Assembly (NCBI RefSeq): GCF_002902845.1 | Contig: NZ_PPTF01000010.1 | Span: 62,001-126,000 of the forward strand | Length of the DNA: 64,000 bases | Reading direction: 5' to 3' | Origin: Chromobacterium sinusclupearum | GTDB taxonomy: Bacteria; Pseudomonadota; Gammaproteobacteria; Burkholderiales; Chromobacteriaceae | Shown here: one piece after another, positions 40,263 through 49,338 of the stretch | Layout of the letters: each line of letters begins with the position of its first letter | Position numbering within the stretch: position 1 is the stretch's first letter | Notes under the pieces: generated by a model | Database searches by the model: none | Seen by the model: only the letters and a program-made list of their open reading frames with translations | What the model was told of the DNA's origin: nothing | Translations under genes and position numbers: made by a program

Positions 40263-40721
40263 ATGGCTTTCTCTTCTTTTCCCTATTTCCTTACCTACAG
40301 CCAAAATACCGCCATGGGCATCACTGCCAATGACTCGATGAGCGGCTCCCAATTGTCGCTGCGCCAAATCCAAGGCAACTTCCTGTCCCTGTTCAACATC
40401 GATTTTGAAAATGGCGTGTTTGGTCTGGCCACCAGCGGCAACCAACTGGTGCTGGATATCAGCGAATTGGCCAGCGGCAAGCCGCTGGTGCTGAAGCCGT
40501 ACAACTCGGCCTCTATGACCCAGCGTTGGGATTTCTACACCCGCCCGGGTTTCATCCTGAATCGTCAAAACCCCAACCTGGTGATCGATAACAAGGACCG
40601 CGGCGGCAATGGCAGCCTGATCTGGCTGTATGAATTCAACGCCTCGCCGGCTCAGCAATGGGCATTCAAGCCGTTGACTTCGGCCCAGCGCTCGGAACTG
40701 CTGTTCGCCGAACAAGCTTAA
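40263..40721 (+). CDS. Beta-trefoil (ricin-B-like) protein, copy 1
   Basis: The 152-residue protein has no signal peptide. It is made of short beta-strand repeats with the Q-x-W-like motif TQRWDFY and AQQWAFK characteristic of ricin-type beta-trefoils. It is a tandem paralogue of the next gene (shared pattern GNxLxLFNxDFxxGxFGLATSGNQLV). Such proteins are sugar-binding lectins or toxin-partner modules; the ligand is unknown. The start has GAGGG seven bases upstream. Confidence 0.6.
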   Translation: MAFSSFPYFLTYSQNTAMGITANDSMSGSQLSLRQIQGNFLSLFNIDFENGVFGLATSGNQLVLDISELASGKPLVLKPYNSASMTQRWDFYTRPGFILNRQNPNLVIDNKDRGGNGSLIWLYEFNASPAQQWAFKPLTSAQRSELLFAEQA

Positions 40722-40787
40722 TTCCACGCATTGGTACTGGGAGTGGAGCTGCTGGCTCCCTCCCTGTCTTGCGTCAGGGAGGTATGG

Positions 40788-41243
40788 ATGTCCTTCACCA
40801 GTGTCCCCTTCTTTATTACTTATGCCGACAACCCAGAATTAGCGCTATGCGCTGAAGATTCCATGAAAGGCGCGCCATTGGTGCTGCGGCCGCTGCAGGG
40901 AAATATGTTGGCCCTATTCAATGTGGATTTTGTCAGCGGACTGTTTGGACTCGCCACCAGCGGCAATCAGCTGGTCATCGGCGCAGAGCAAATCGAATTA
41001 GGCTCGCCATTGAAAATGCAGCTGTTGGATGATGCGGACAAGGATAAACAACGCTGGGATATCTTTTCCGCTCCAGGCGATATCATCAGTTATGCCGACC
41101 CCACACTGGCGATTGGCCTGTGCGTCGGAACCGATAAATTGCGTCCGCTGGAATTGACCGAGCTGGATTTCGACCGCTACCCGCAGTGGATACTGCGCCC
41201 CTTCACCGTGGTGCGGCCCAAGGCCGCTGCAAACTACGCCTGA
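40788..41243 (+). CDS. Beta-trefoil (ricin-B-like) protein, copy 2
   Basis: The 151-residue product is a diverged copy of the upstream protein, sharing LFNVDFVSGLFGLATSGNQLV and the KQRWDIF motif. The ATG at 40788 follows AGGGAGG, which decides against an in-frame start 19 codons upstream. The pair lies 66 bases apart and is probably co-transcribed. No signal peptide, so export would need a non-Sec route or lysis. Confidence 0.6.
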   Translation: MSFTSVPFFITYADNPELALCAEDSMKGAPLVLRPLQGNMLALFNVDFVSGLFGLATSGNQLVIGAEQIELGSPLKMQLLDDADKDKQRWDIFSAPGDIISYADPTLAIGLCVGTDKLRPLELTELDFDRYPQWILRPFTVVRPKAAANYA

Positions 41244-41325
41244 GGCAAGCAGTTGCAGAGGGCGTGGTGGCCATGTGTGCGCCGTGGTTTGCCAGGTGCC
41301 AAGAGCATTGGCATGCAGGATAAGA

Positions 41326-41360
41326 AAAGACAGGCCCGCTATCTAGCGGGCCTGTCTTTT
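41326..41360. terminator. Bidirectional terminator
   Basis: AAAGACAGGCCCGCT (41326-41340) and AGCGGGCCTGTCTTTT (41345-41360) form a long stem with an ATCT loop and flanking A/T runs. It separates the convergent beta-trefoil and acyltransferase-like genes. Confidence 0.85.
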
Positions 41361-41389
41361 GCGCATCGGTTATGGGCGCGCGGCGGGCC

Positions 41390-42175
41390 TTAATGCGCCC
41401 TCGCGGCCCTACCACTTTGGCGCGGTTGCCACAATCGCGCCCAGCGGTCTGTCAGCAGGGATCGGATGGCATGCAATACGCAAGCCGTATTGACCGGCAC
41501 CAGCGTCAGCAAGCCATGGCCGGCCACGTAGCCGGGGTTGCGGCTTAAATAGAATTGCGCCGCCTGGTGTGGAATTTCCGCCCATTTTTTCCGGTCTGCC
41601 TCGTCGTCGCGGGTGCGCCAACCCACATGCACCACGCCAGGTTGCGAGTTAGCCACCGGCTGCAGCCGAAAGGCTTGGGTGAGGTGGGCCGCGATGCGTT
41701 GGTAGCGGCTGTCGTCCGGGTAGCGCGCGCTGGGCCAGACCTGGCGCGCGTACTTGCTCAGCAGCATGAAGCTGGGTGGGTGGACCAGCGCGCCCAGGTA
41801 GTAGATTTTGCGCAGCGGTTGGCGCAAACGGTAGCCCAGCAGCTGGCTTATCACAAATGGCGCATTGCGGTTGCCACGACGGTATTCCCGCTTTAGCCCG
41901 GCCTCCATGCGAATGATAGTGACGGCCTGGCCTTCCATCTGTTCTTCAAAGAAATGTATGGCGCAATAGCCGACGATATTTTCTTGCTGGTCACGGTGCA
42001 GCAAGATGCGTGTGTGAGGCGCGCTGGATTTGACCACATAATTGGCAAAATCCGGTTTGCTGACGCCATCGAAGATTTCTGCATGAATAGGATATAAATC
42101 CTCAATCAAATTGTCTTGATTCTCCTGCTTGAGTGCGGCTGGGTCAATAATAATAGACCTTCCGAGTTTAGACAT
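41390..42175 (-). CDS. Putative GNAT-like acyltransferase
   Basis: The 261-residue protein has a region that looks like a GNAT core (NIVGYCAIHFFEEQMEGQAVTIIRMEAGLKREYRRGN, about residues 68-105), with the basic RxxxR/G-type turn expected where acetyl-CoA binds. The rest is unfamiliar. No partner gene is nearby. An acetyl- or acyltransferase is the best guess, with low certainty. Confidence 0.5.
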   Translation of the reverse strand: MSKLGRSIIIDPAALKQENQDNLIEDLYPIHAEIFDGVSKPDFANYVVKSSAPHTRILLHRDQQENIVGYCAIHFFEEQMEGQAVTIIRMEAGLKREYRRGNRNAPFVISQLLGYRLRQPLRKIYYLGALVHPPSFMLLSKYARQVWPSARYPDDSRYQRIAAHLTQAFRLQPVANSQPGVVHVGWRTRDDEADRKKWAEIPHQAAQFYLSRNPGYVAGHGLLTLVPVNTACVLHAIRSLLTDRWARLWQPRQSGRAARAH

Positions 42176-42723
42176 GTTAGCCCCGCTTTATCCTGGATAA
42201 GATATTTGTAATATCTCCATCCTCCTTTTATTGCCAGGATCTGGCTTTATTTTGCCGCCAATATAATGTGGGGTGGGGGTGGCTGAAACAGGGCGATAGA
42301 ACAGTATGCAATCAGGAAATAAATTGATCCATTGTCGTACTACTTGCGACGAATGTCTTTATCTGGATTTGTGATGACCTGATTTTGAATAGTCTAGGAT
42401 GGGATAAGTGAACGCATGAAATAAAGAATCAATATTTCGCTAATTTATATTTAATGTTTTACGGCTTGGATTTAATGGATATTGGAAGAGTTGTAATAAG
42501 CGCAATGTATTAGTGCGGCGTGTATGGAGGGTGAGATTGTCTATGTGGAGAGGATGGGCTAATACGGCTGGCCAAGACAAAGGTATGGGATGCGACAGCT
42601 GAGCCGTGTTCTGGCTATCCCAAATAAAGAAGCCCACTCAGCCATCTGGCCGAATGGGCTGTTTCGCATGGGCATTGTAAGTCAGCGCTAAGCGCAGTCA
42701 GTCACTGAGCCTGGCTATACCAA
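42176..42723. other. AT-rich intergenic region
   Basis: About 550 bases without a credible gene, AT-rich in its middle. It ends with the minus-strand terminator at 42621-42661 of the large secreted-protein gene. Nothing else specific was seen. Confidence 0.4.
42621..42661 (-). terminator. Terminator of large secreted-protein gene
   Basis: On the minus strand AGCCCA and TGGGCT close an imperfect stem with an inner GCC/GGC pairing, followed by TTCTTTATTTG. It lies about 60 bases past the stop of the 42724-45576 gene. Confidence 0.65.
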
Positions 42724-45576
42724 TTAAGGCGCTAGGCGAATATGGAAGTGATGGTTATGGTTTACCGTTGGCACGATCTTGGACGACTTGTTTGCCCAGG
42801 GCCCCAAGATGTTGTTGGGCGCCTTGGCTCCTGGCAACGGGATGTGGGTTCCATCTGGAAAGCGCCCCTCAAGTAACGGTCGAGCAAACCACGCTTTGTC
42901 TCCTACATAAATTTTACGTAATTGCGAGCCAAGTCGCGCTTCCAGAGCATTGAGTTGGTTCCGATTCGAGTTGACCCAGTTTACCAAGCGGTTCAAGTTG
43001 GGCTGCGAAGTCGAGCCAGCCTTGACTTCCGCTCTGGCCGCTTCCACTACGCGCGCGATTTCCGCGCCATCGTTGTCGCCGCGCATTGGGCTATCCCAGC
43101 GGCCGTTTTCGTCCCAGTAGCGCAAGTCCGCATCGTAGCCGCCTTTATGTGTACTGTGGGCACCCATAGCTTTGCCGGAAGCATCCTGCCAACCGTGCTC
43201 GCCTGATATATCACCCAACAAAGGAAGCATGGGAGGCGTGCGCAGCAGGTTTAGCATGTCGTTGCGCAGCCAGCCATCGCCACCTGTTGCATCATCGCGA
43301 GGGCCATAGCGGCGGCTTTCCGGCATGCTGAACACATTGCGTATTTCAAACAGCGGCTGGAACGAGTCTTTACGGGTGAGCGGGAATATCATTGCCTGCG
43401 GCAGCGTGCTGTTCTCAACACCGTCTTTTTCCGTATATAGCGTGGCTTCCAGCTGGGCCAGGCCGTAAACAGGTTGCAGCGGCAAGGGTTGGGTAGCTGC
43501 GTAGCTGACTTTCAGCAGGCCTGGACGAGTTTGAGAGAACGAGGCATTTTTTGTCAAAGGCACGCGCTTGCCGTCATACAGCAAATCAAGTCCAACTTTG
43601 TGAATGGGCGTATCCGCCGGGCTATAAACGATTTCCATGTTCCAAGGGCGCTTGATGCCGAATTGCTGGCCTAGTTGGGTAGGCAGGCTCACGTTGTATA
43701 GCTGGTTGCCGCCACGCGAGTCGTCGCGCCACAGTCCATTTTTGTATTCGACTTTGTCTATGGAAAAGAGCTCGCCCTGAATTTGGACATGGACATTAGT
43801 CGACACCATGCTATCCCCTATGTTGACTGCCGAGGCGCCGATACGGCACAAGGCCGGAGTGGCGCGCTTAGGGTCTAGAGATAGGTTATGACTGAATTGC
43901 CGTTCGGCTGCATTGGTGTGGCTATCGTTTACCTGTCCTGCCTGATTGTATTGCTGGCCTGCGCATGTCCACCAGTAGCGCCAGGAGTCATTGAACCTGT
44001 TCCCAGGTATCGAGCTGTAGTTTGGGTATTCATTGGTGTAGACCGAGGCCTGGATGTTGATTTTGTTGATGCCGACAGGTATGGAAACTTCTTTTTCCTG
44101 CTGTATCGTGACGTTTTCCCAAGCACTGGCCACATTGACTGAGCCCAAGCCTGGGCTTTGGATGGGGCGTGGCGGCCTGGCGACCTTTTGGGTTCTTGCG
44201 ATTGACGGGCGCCTGAACGGACGATTGCCAAGCCCCAGCGGCTGGATTTTAATTTTTGCCGCACTGTTGGGCTGCGTCAGCTCCAGCGGTACAAATATGG
44301 TTTGACCGGCTTGTTTCACCAAAAAGAGCGCATTGGCTGAGTGGCGTTCATGGGGATCGATCAGCTCTACCAGGTAGTTGTCGATCGGAACAGTCCCAAA
44401 ATCAAATGCCCCATCAGCAGACAGGCGGCTGGCCCAGCTCAGCCTATTGCCAAAGCCGCGTAGCACTACAATGGCGTCTTGCAGTTCCGCCGCCACCTGC
44501 GCGTTATTTTGCTTTAACTGGCCGTGGATGCGGTTGCTGGCGTAGTAAAAGTAAAACGAGTGGTTGAAGCTGCTCCCTTGGCTATCCGTGCCGGACAGGT
44601 AAAGCTCGTGCTGCCGTCCGGGGAGAAGCAGCGGTAGCAGCTTGGTGGTGTGCAGTGTGATTTGGCCGTTGCTTTGCAGCGAGATTTGATCGTTTAGGTC
44701 AAATGCTTCATTGCCATTGTCCAGAGTGGCGTGCAATGAGGATAGATGGCGGTTGCTGGGAGACTGCAAGGCAATGGTTTGCGGCTTTGTTTGATCCGAG
44801 AGTAGGACGCCCAGAGTAGTGGCGGATGGCAGAATGGTTAGATCGGAAACATCTCCCATTTTGCCTGTTTCATCCGGCTCCAGCATTGCTCCATGGTGAG
44901 GACCAGTTAACGTCAGTTGGTCGAAACTTGCTAGGTATTGTTGTTGCCGCCCTTGTACTCGCAGCGTGATTTTTTCCTGCCTGCCCGTGTCTGGTCCGCT
45001 GATTACATTGATCTTGCTGCCGCCTTGCGGGATGGCGGAAAGCACGGTGGGGCCGGATATCTGTTCAATCCTCAGGGCCGTATCGCCCGCTGGCAGATGA
45101 AAACTGTATAGGCTGGCTGGGCTGGCCATTTCCTCCAGCGTGAGCACCATCGCCTGGCAGGTTCCCCCTACTTTCCATAAGGACGGCGCTTGGGCAGGAT
45201 TCCAGTTGGCGCCGCTTCGGGCCAAATGATTGGTGCGGGCGGTGTAACGTAGGTTCTGATATGTCGCCACCTCTCCAGCCAGATAGATCTGGCCCTCGCG
45301 CCAGTTTGCGCCGCAGGGGTGCGGCATGGCATTTGCGCATTGTCCGCCAAGGCGCCAGAGGGAAGGAGCGTCTACCGGATTCCAGTTTGAGCCGGGGGGC
45401 GCAGAATGATCGCGTAAGGCGGTAAAGGGGCGTGACAGATACAGTACCTGCTCCCCTTGGCGGTAGGCAGCACCCGTCTTCCAACTTGGGCAATCTAGCG
45501 TGCTGGCTGCATGAACATTGCCAAACACGATCCACGCTGCGACGGCCAACGTAAATCGCTTGCCTAGAGTTTTCAT
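42724..45576 (-). CDS. Secreted protein with two chitin-binding-like modules and a MepA-like metallopeptidase end
   Basis: The 950-residue precursor has a signal peptide (to about residue 24). Residues 26-75 and 85-138 are repeats with the type 3 chitin-binding (CBM5/12) pattern: W..G..Y..G..V.Y, then NW.P..APSLW. The middle 550 residues are beta-rich and unrecognised. The end resembles murein endopeptidase MepA (M74/M15 zinc site): GDISGEHGW, then H810 and D817 in HSTHKGGYDADL, and HHFHIRL with H943 and H945. It could bind chitin or peptidoglycan and cut a cell-wall peptide. Lower GC than core genes hints at transfer. Confidence 0.6.
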   Translation of the reverse strand: MKTLGKRFTLAVAAWIVFGNVHAASTLDCPSWKTGAAYRQGEQVLYLSRPFTALRDHSAPPGSNWNPVDAPSLWRLGGQCANAMPHPCGANWREGQIYLAGEVATYQNLRYTARTNHLARSGANWNPAQAPSLWKVGGTCQAMVLTLEEMASPASLYSFHLPAGDTALRIEQISGPTVLSAIPQGGSKINVISGPDTGRQEKITLRVQGRQQQYLASFDQLTLTGPHHGAMLEPDETGKMGDVSDLTILPSATTLGVLLSDQTKPQTIALQSPSNRHLSSLHATLDNGNEAFDLNDQISLQSNGQITLHTTKLLPLLLPGRQHELYLSGTDSQGSSFNHSFYFYYASNRIHGQLKQNNAQVAAELQDAIVVLRGFGNRLSWASRLSADGAFDFGTVPIDNYLVELIDPHERHSANALFLVKQAGQTIFVPLELTQPNSAAKIKIQPLGLGNRPFRRPSIARTQKVARPPRPIQSPGLGSVNVASAWENVTIQQEKEVSIPVGINKINIQASVYTNEYPNYSSIPGNRFNDSWRYWWTCAGQQYNQAGQVNDSHTNAAERQFSHNLSLDPKRATPALCRIGASAVNIGDSMVSTNVHVQIQGELFSIDKVEYKNGLWRDDSRGGNQLYNVSLPTQLGQQFGIKRPWNMEIVYSPADTPIHKVGLDLLYDGKRVPLTKNASFSQTRPGLLKVSYAATQPLPLQPVYGLAQLEATLYTEKDGVENSTLPQAMIFPLTRKDSFQPLFEIRNVFSMPESRRYGPRDDATGGDGWLRNDMLNLLRTPPMLPLLGDISGEHGWQDASGKAMGAHSTHKGGYDADLRYWDENGRWDSPMRGDNDGAEIARVVEAARAEVKAGSTSQPNLNRLVNWVNSNRNQLNALEARLGSQLRKIYVGDKAWFARPLLEGRFPDGTHIPLPGAKAPNNILGPWANKSSKIVPTVNHNHHFHIRLAP

Positions 45577-45937
45577 AATGAGCTCCTGAGCGAATAGGAT
45601 TTATGTTTTTGGCATTAACTGCGAGGTGATGGTAGAAGAGGTGCGAGCTGGCTGGCGTCTGGCCCAAAGAAGGGAATGGCAAAAAGGGCAGATGGCTGAT
45701 GCCGACCGATATGACGCTACAGGTCTGCCAGTCTTGTTGGGCATATGGGCAATGCGCCACTCCAGCACTCCATGAATGGCTTGATGCCAGCGCTAGCGCT
45801 GAGGCAGCTGTGAAGCCGGTGGGACCATATGTGGTTTGCGTATTCACTCCGGCTGAGTGATTTGGGTATCCGTAACTAGCGGCTGTTGACCTCTGCCGCG
45901 TGGGTCGCGTTTGCGCTTCGCACTTTATCTCAGCACG
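45577..45937. other. Intergenic region with half of the MITE-like repeat
   Basis: About 360 bases between two minus-strand genes. It contains the diverged repeat end at 45876-45922. The rest has no credible gene; minus-strand frames extending upstream of the large secreted protein lack a plausible start. Confidence 0.4.
45876..45922. repeat. Diverged copy of the MITE-like left end
   Basis: CTAGCGGCTGTTGAC (45876-45890) differs by one base from CTAGGGGCTGTTGAC at 1954-1968. Similarity continues through GTGGGTCGCGTTTGCGCT against GTGGATCGCGTTTGAGCT. Only one end is present, so it is a remnant or a solo end. Confidence 0.55.
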
Positions 45938-47281
45938 CTACCCCAGCCGCTTGATCTGCCTCTCTGCCTCATCCAGCCACGCCTGCTGTCGCCTTGCTAT
46001 CTGGGCAAAGGGTGGTGTGACGCGCTCATCTTTTTCTACCAAGTCCCAGAACTCACGCGCCAGCGGAACCATCGCGCTCCAAACATCCGCGTGCGGCAAG
46101 GCGGTTAGCCGGAATGGCGGTAGCTCGTTTTGAAACGCACCGCCAGGCTGGGGCGATAGCGCCATGGGCAGCATGTCGTAGATGGGCGCCAGCGAAAGCG
46201 GCAGCGGCCCCTCATGGAAACAGGCGATGTTGCCCAGGTGCATGTCGGTGTTGCCGATCAGCCGGCCAAATGCAAAGAGGGCGCAAGCCTGCTGATGGGC
46301 CTCTGCCGTGATGATGTGCTGTTTGCTGCGCGGGGAGACGGCCCTGGTTAGCGCCAGCGTCACCTCCGGCCATGTCCCGTTGCCCATGCCCACAAACTCC
46401 GCATCCAGGGTTGCAAGCGAAACCAGACCATGTCTGCCGCCCTGCGGGGTGCGGTCAAAGCGGGTGACCTGCAGGAAACGCTGGCCCCCGGCATCCAGCA
46501 CGGCGCTTTCGGCCGCAGCCAGGCCAGACCGATTCAGCAGGGTCAACGCGATGTGCTCGGCGGCCAGCAGGTTGCGCCATCGCTCGCTGACTGCGTTGTC
46601 CTGCGCAGCAGAAAATTTGACGATGACGCTTTGTCCGTCCACCACGGCCGTGAACTTTGGCTGTTCGCCGGCTGCGCTGGAGCCGGGCGCTTCGCCGGCG
46701 GTGGCCTGCATGGCCAGGAGGGGGTAGCGGGCGGCTCGCTCAGTGGCGGGGACATCCTCTGGCCTGCAGGCAAGCCATTCGGCGCGGCTGTTGTCGCCCA
46801 CCAGCAGATTGCCGGGCATATCGTGCTCGCCGGAAGCCAGCGCAATCAGCACGGCGTCGTCGTCCCATGTGAGCAGATCGGCCGATAGGCCAAGGCTGCC
46901 GGCGTTCCTTCTTGCCCAGGCGCGTCCCAGGAAACCCTGCGGCCTCATGTCGTTTAGCCACCAGGGCAGGCCAGCGTACACGCTGGGATCGCCGTCCTCC
47001 CTATCCACCACAAAGCCGCCGTGCACCGGATAGAGGATGCCAACGGGCTGCACGGTTCCCTCCGGTGTGACCCGATAAATGGGGAACTGGGATTGGTCCG
47101 CCACCGGCCGAATGCCGTAGTAGCGCGCCTGCCGTGTGCGGCCGACACGCACGATGGTAAGACCCAGCCGCGCCTTCATGGCTCTGGATAGCGTAGGCTG
47201 GCTGATGCCAAGGCGCGTTTGCAGCTCACTGGCGGACGCGGGGCCTGATCTCAGTAGGGATTCAATACTCAATGCTGCCAT
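45938..47281 (-). CDS. yjjJ: HipA-family kinase with N-terminal wHTH (YjjJ-like)
   Basis: The 447-residue protein fuses a winged-helix domain (ASELQTRLGISQPTLSRAMKARLGLT, about residues 15-45) to a HipA-type kinase body. The kinase parts are GEQPKFTAVVDGQSVIVKFS (ATP-lysine region), the catalytic LIGNTDMHLGNIACF (HxGN) and the metal aspartate of PIYDMLP. This layout matches YjjJ/HipT toxins, where the DNA-binding domain is built in. No separate hipB gene is adjacent. The ATG at 47281 was chosen; a TTG at 47317 would add 12 residues. Confidence 0.8.
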   Translation of the reverse strand: MAALSIESLLRSGPASASELQTRLGISQPTLSRAMKARLGLTIVRVGRTRQARYYGIRPVADQSQFPIYRVTPEGTVQPVGILYPVHGGFVVDREDGDPSVYAGLPWWLNDMRPQGFLGRAWARRNAGSLGLSADLLTWDDDAVLIALASGEHDMPGNLLVGDNSRAEWLACRPEDVPATERAARYPLLAMQATAGEAPGSSAAGEQPKFTAVVDGQSVIVKFSAAQDNAVSERWRNLLAAEHIALTLLNRSGLAAAESAVLDAGGQRFLQVTRFDRTPQGGRHGLVSLATLDAEFVGMGNGTWPEVTLALTRAVSPRSKQHIITAEAHQQACALFAFGRLIGNTDMHLGNIACFHEGPLPLSLAPIYDMLPMALSPQPGGAFQNELPPFRLTALPHADVWSAMVPLAREFWDLVEKDERVTPPFAQIARRQQAWLDEAERQIKRLG

Positions 47282-47333
47282 GCCAATGAATGGAAAATGA
47301 ATGTAATCTGAATCCAATAATAGCCATTAAGAT

Positions 47334-47347
47334 ATTGATAAATCAAT
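47334..47347. promoter_or_regulatory. Palindrome upstream of HipA-like gene
   Basis: ATTGATAAATCAAT is a perfect 14-base palindrome 53 bases before the chosen start. It is a candidate operator for the protein's own winged-helix domain; this is inference from position only. Confidence 0.4.
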
Positions 47348-47420
47348 GATCTAGCGCTTTCGTAGCGCGATGGATGAATGCAAAGCATGATCCCGAGTAG
47401 ACAAAACTGATGGATGAGCC

Positions 47421-47450
47421 CCGCCCACCCCCCATCCGCTGGGTGGGCGG
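47421..47450. terminator. Hairpin after M24 peptidase gene
   Basis: CCGCCCACCC (47421-47430) pairs with GGGTGGGCGG (47441-47450). It lies 18 bases beyond the M24 stop codon, with no clear T run on the minus strand. Confidence 0.4.
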
Positions 47451-47468
47451 TTCTACGCTTGAATCGGC

Positions 47469-48677
47469 TTAGGCCGATACCGCCTTGCGCACAAAGTAGC
47501 CCTGGGCGCGGGAGAGGGGGCGCGGGGCTTGGAGGGTGAGGGCTTTGAGGCTGGTGGGGGCGTCCAGCGTGAGGCAGCGGGCGCCGTTGGCGGTGATGAC
47601 GTAGGTGTCGGAGTGGCGGTAGCCGCCTTCTTTATCGAGATACAGGCCGGGTTCTATCGATACCACCATGCCGGCGCGCAGCACGTCGTCGCTGCCTTCC
47701 GCCAGCCACGGGCCTTCGTGGTTGGACAGGCCCAGGCCGTGGCCGGTGCGGTGCAGGCGGATGTGCCAGTCGGCAAAGCCTTGTTCGGACAAAAAGCGGT
47801 TGACCGCCTGATCAATCACCGCGCAGGGCGCGCTTGGGCGCAGCAGGGATTCCGCCAGGCTGCGGGCGCGGCACATCAGCTTGAAGCGATCCTGCGCTTC
47901 TGCCGTGGGCGGGCGGGTGAAGAAGGTGCGTTCGCACTCCGCGGTGTAGCCGTCCAGCCGCACCACGCAAATCACCACATGCGGGCCGCCTTCCAGCCTT
48001 TGGCCAAGGCGGGGGATGGCGTGGGGCTGGGCGCTAAGCGGCGCGGGCCACGGCGCCAGCAGCACCTTGGTGCATAGCGGGTCAAAGTGCTGTTCATGCT
48101 GGATGATGGCGCGCAGCAGGCGCGGGCCCAGGGCATAGCCTTCCGCCACGGACATGCCATCATACGCGCGGGCCAGCAGCCGGTTGACCCCTTCCGCCGC
48201 GTAAGCCGCGGCGCGTTCCAGCCGGGCAATCTCCCAGTCCGACTTTACCAGCCGCACCCGGTCCAGCGCGGCGCAGGCGCGGCCGCCCAGCTCTTGCAGC
48301 ACCGTGGCCAGCTGCCACGGCGCGTTGGCGTCAAAAGCAAAGTCCGGCGGCAACAGCGGCAGCAGCCGGGCCTGCCAGTCTTCGCCCTTGGGGGCCGGGT
48401 ATTCCCGGTAGCTGTGGATGTCCGGCCACTCCACGCCCCAGGCCGATTGCAGATGGGCAAACTCCAGCTGCGGCACCAGCAGATGGCGGCGGCCGCTTTC
48501 TACCTCCAGCAGCAGGAAAAAAGGCCGCTCCAGCGGCTCAAAGCTTAGCCCGGACAGGTAATACAGGCTGTCCGTGCTAAGGGCCAGATAATGGCGGATG
48601 CCCGCCTCGCGCAGCTGCTGGCGCAGCGCGTGGTCGCGCCGGGCCATTTCCTCAAAATGCGTGGAATCGTAAATCAT
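47469..48677 (-). CDS. M24 family (Xaa-Pro) metallopeptidase
   Basis: The 402-residue enzyme has an N-terminal creatinase-like domain and a pita-bread M24 domain. The metal ligands and active histidines can be seen in VVICVVRLDGYTAECERTFF, LHRTGHGLGLSNHEGPW, VSIEPGLYLDKEGG and YRHSDTYVIT. Substrate is probably a Xaa-Pro dipeptide or a related small amide. Two usual ligand positions deviate from textbook aminopeptidase P (for example RLDGYTAE rather than DxGxxxxxxxxD), so activity may differ. The start at 48677 follows GAGGAGG; an upstream extension was rejected. Confidence 0.8.
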   Translation of the reverse strand: MIYDSTHFEEMARRDHALRQQLREAGIRHYLALSTDSLYYLSGLSFEPLERPFFLLLEVESGRRHLLVPQLEFAHLQSAWGVEWPDIHSYREYPAPKGEDWQARLLPLLPPDFAFDANAPWQLATVLQELGGRACAALDRVRLVKSDWEIARLERAAAYAAEGVNRLLARAYDGMSVAEGYALGPRLLRAIIQHEQHFDPLCTKVLLAPWPAPLSAQPHAIPRLGQRLEGGPHVVICVVRLDGYTAECERTFFTRPPTAEAQDRFKLMCRARSLAESLLRPSAPCAVIDQAVNRFLSEQGFADWHIRLHRTGHGLGLSNHEGPWLAEGSDDVLRAGMVVSIEPGLYLDKEGGYRHSDTYVITANGARCLTLDAPTSLKALTLQAPRPLSRAQGYFVRKAVSA

Positions 48678-48870
48678 CTTGCTGCCTCCTCTGTAATACG
48701 CCACTTGTCCAGCTTGTGCAGGCCGCATGGCGGTTTGAGAGTGCATGACTTGAGCATAGGGTGCGGTAACGGAGGCTGTGGCCAGCCATGGCATAGCGGG
48801 CGCCATTCAGGCCTGAAAACCGACCTGAACTGGCCCAATGGCCTGGCTGGCTTGCCTTTTGCGCCCGCTT

Positions 48871-49263
48871 TTACTGCGTCTTTTCCAGCTGATAACGCGC
48901 CTGCAGCAGCTGCTGGTAGAGCGGCATCAGCAGGCTGTACAGCTGGTGGGCCGGCAGGGCGTTTTTGTTGGCCAGGCGCAGCATGTCCAGCAGGGATTGC
49001 AGACGGTTGGTGGCGTGGGCCAGGGTGTGGGCGCTTTCCCACATGGTTTCATCCAGCTGGGCAAACAGCCTGGCCAGCCGGGCCACCGGCAGGCGCAGGT
49101 CCGCATGGGCGGGCTTGGCCAGCAGCGGCTGCAGCTGGGCAAAGGTTTGGTTCAGCTCCACCAGCGGCAAGGCGCAAGCAGGCATGGGGCGGCCACCCAG
49201 CCAGCGGGCGCGGGCAAAGGCGCGGCGGCGCAGGCGGAGCGAGGGCGTCAATACGCGGCACAT
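48871..49263 (-). CDS. Small helical orphan protein, paralogue A
   Basis: The 130-residue protein is mostly helical with the core QPLLAKPAHADLRLPVARL. It is a paralogue of the next gene upstream. The family is not securely recognised; a DUF1484-like assignment is possible but unverified. The ATG at 49263 follows CCGGAGG. The basic N-terminus (RLRRRAFARARWLGG) is not a signal peptide. Confidence 0.6.
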   Translation of the reverse strand: MCRVLTPSLRLRRRAFARARWLGGRPMPACALPLVELNQTFAQLQPLLAKPAHADLRLPVARLARLFAQLDETMWESAHTLAHATNRLQSLLDMLRLANKNALPAHQLYSLLMPLYQQLLQARYQLEKTQ

Positions 49264-49338
49264 GGCGCATCCTCCGGAAAGAAGGACAAGAGAAAAAAGC
49301 CGGGCCCGCACTGGGCCGGCCCGGCCAGCGCGGGTGGC

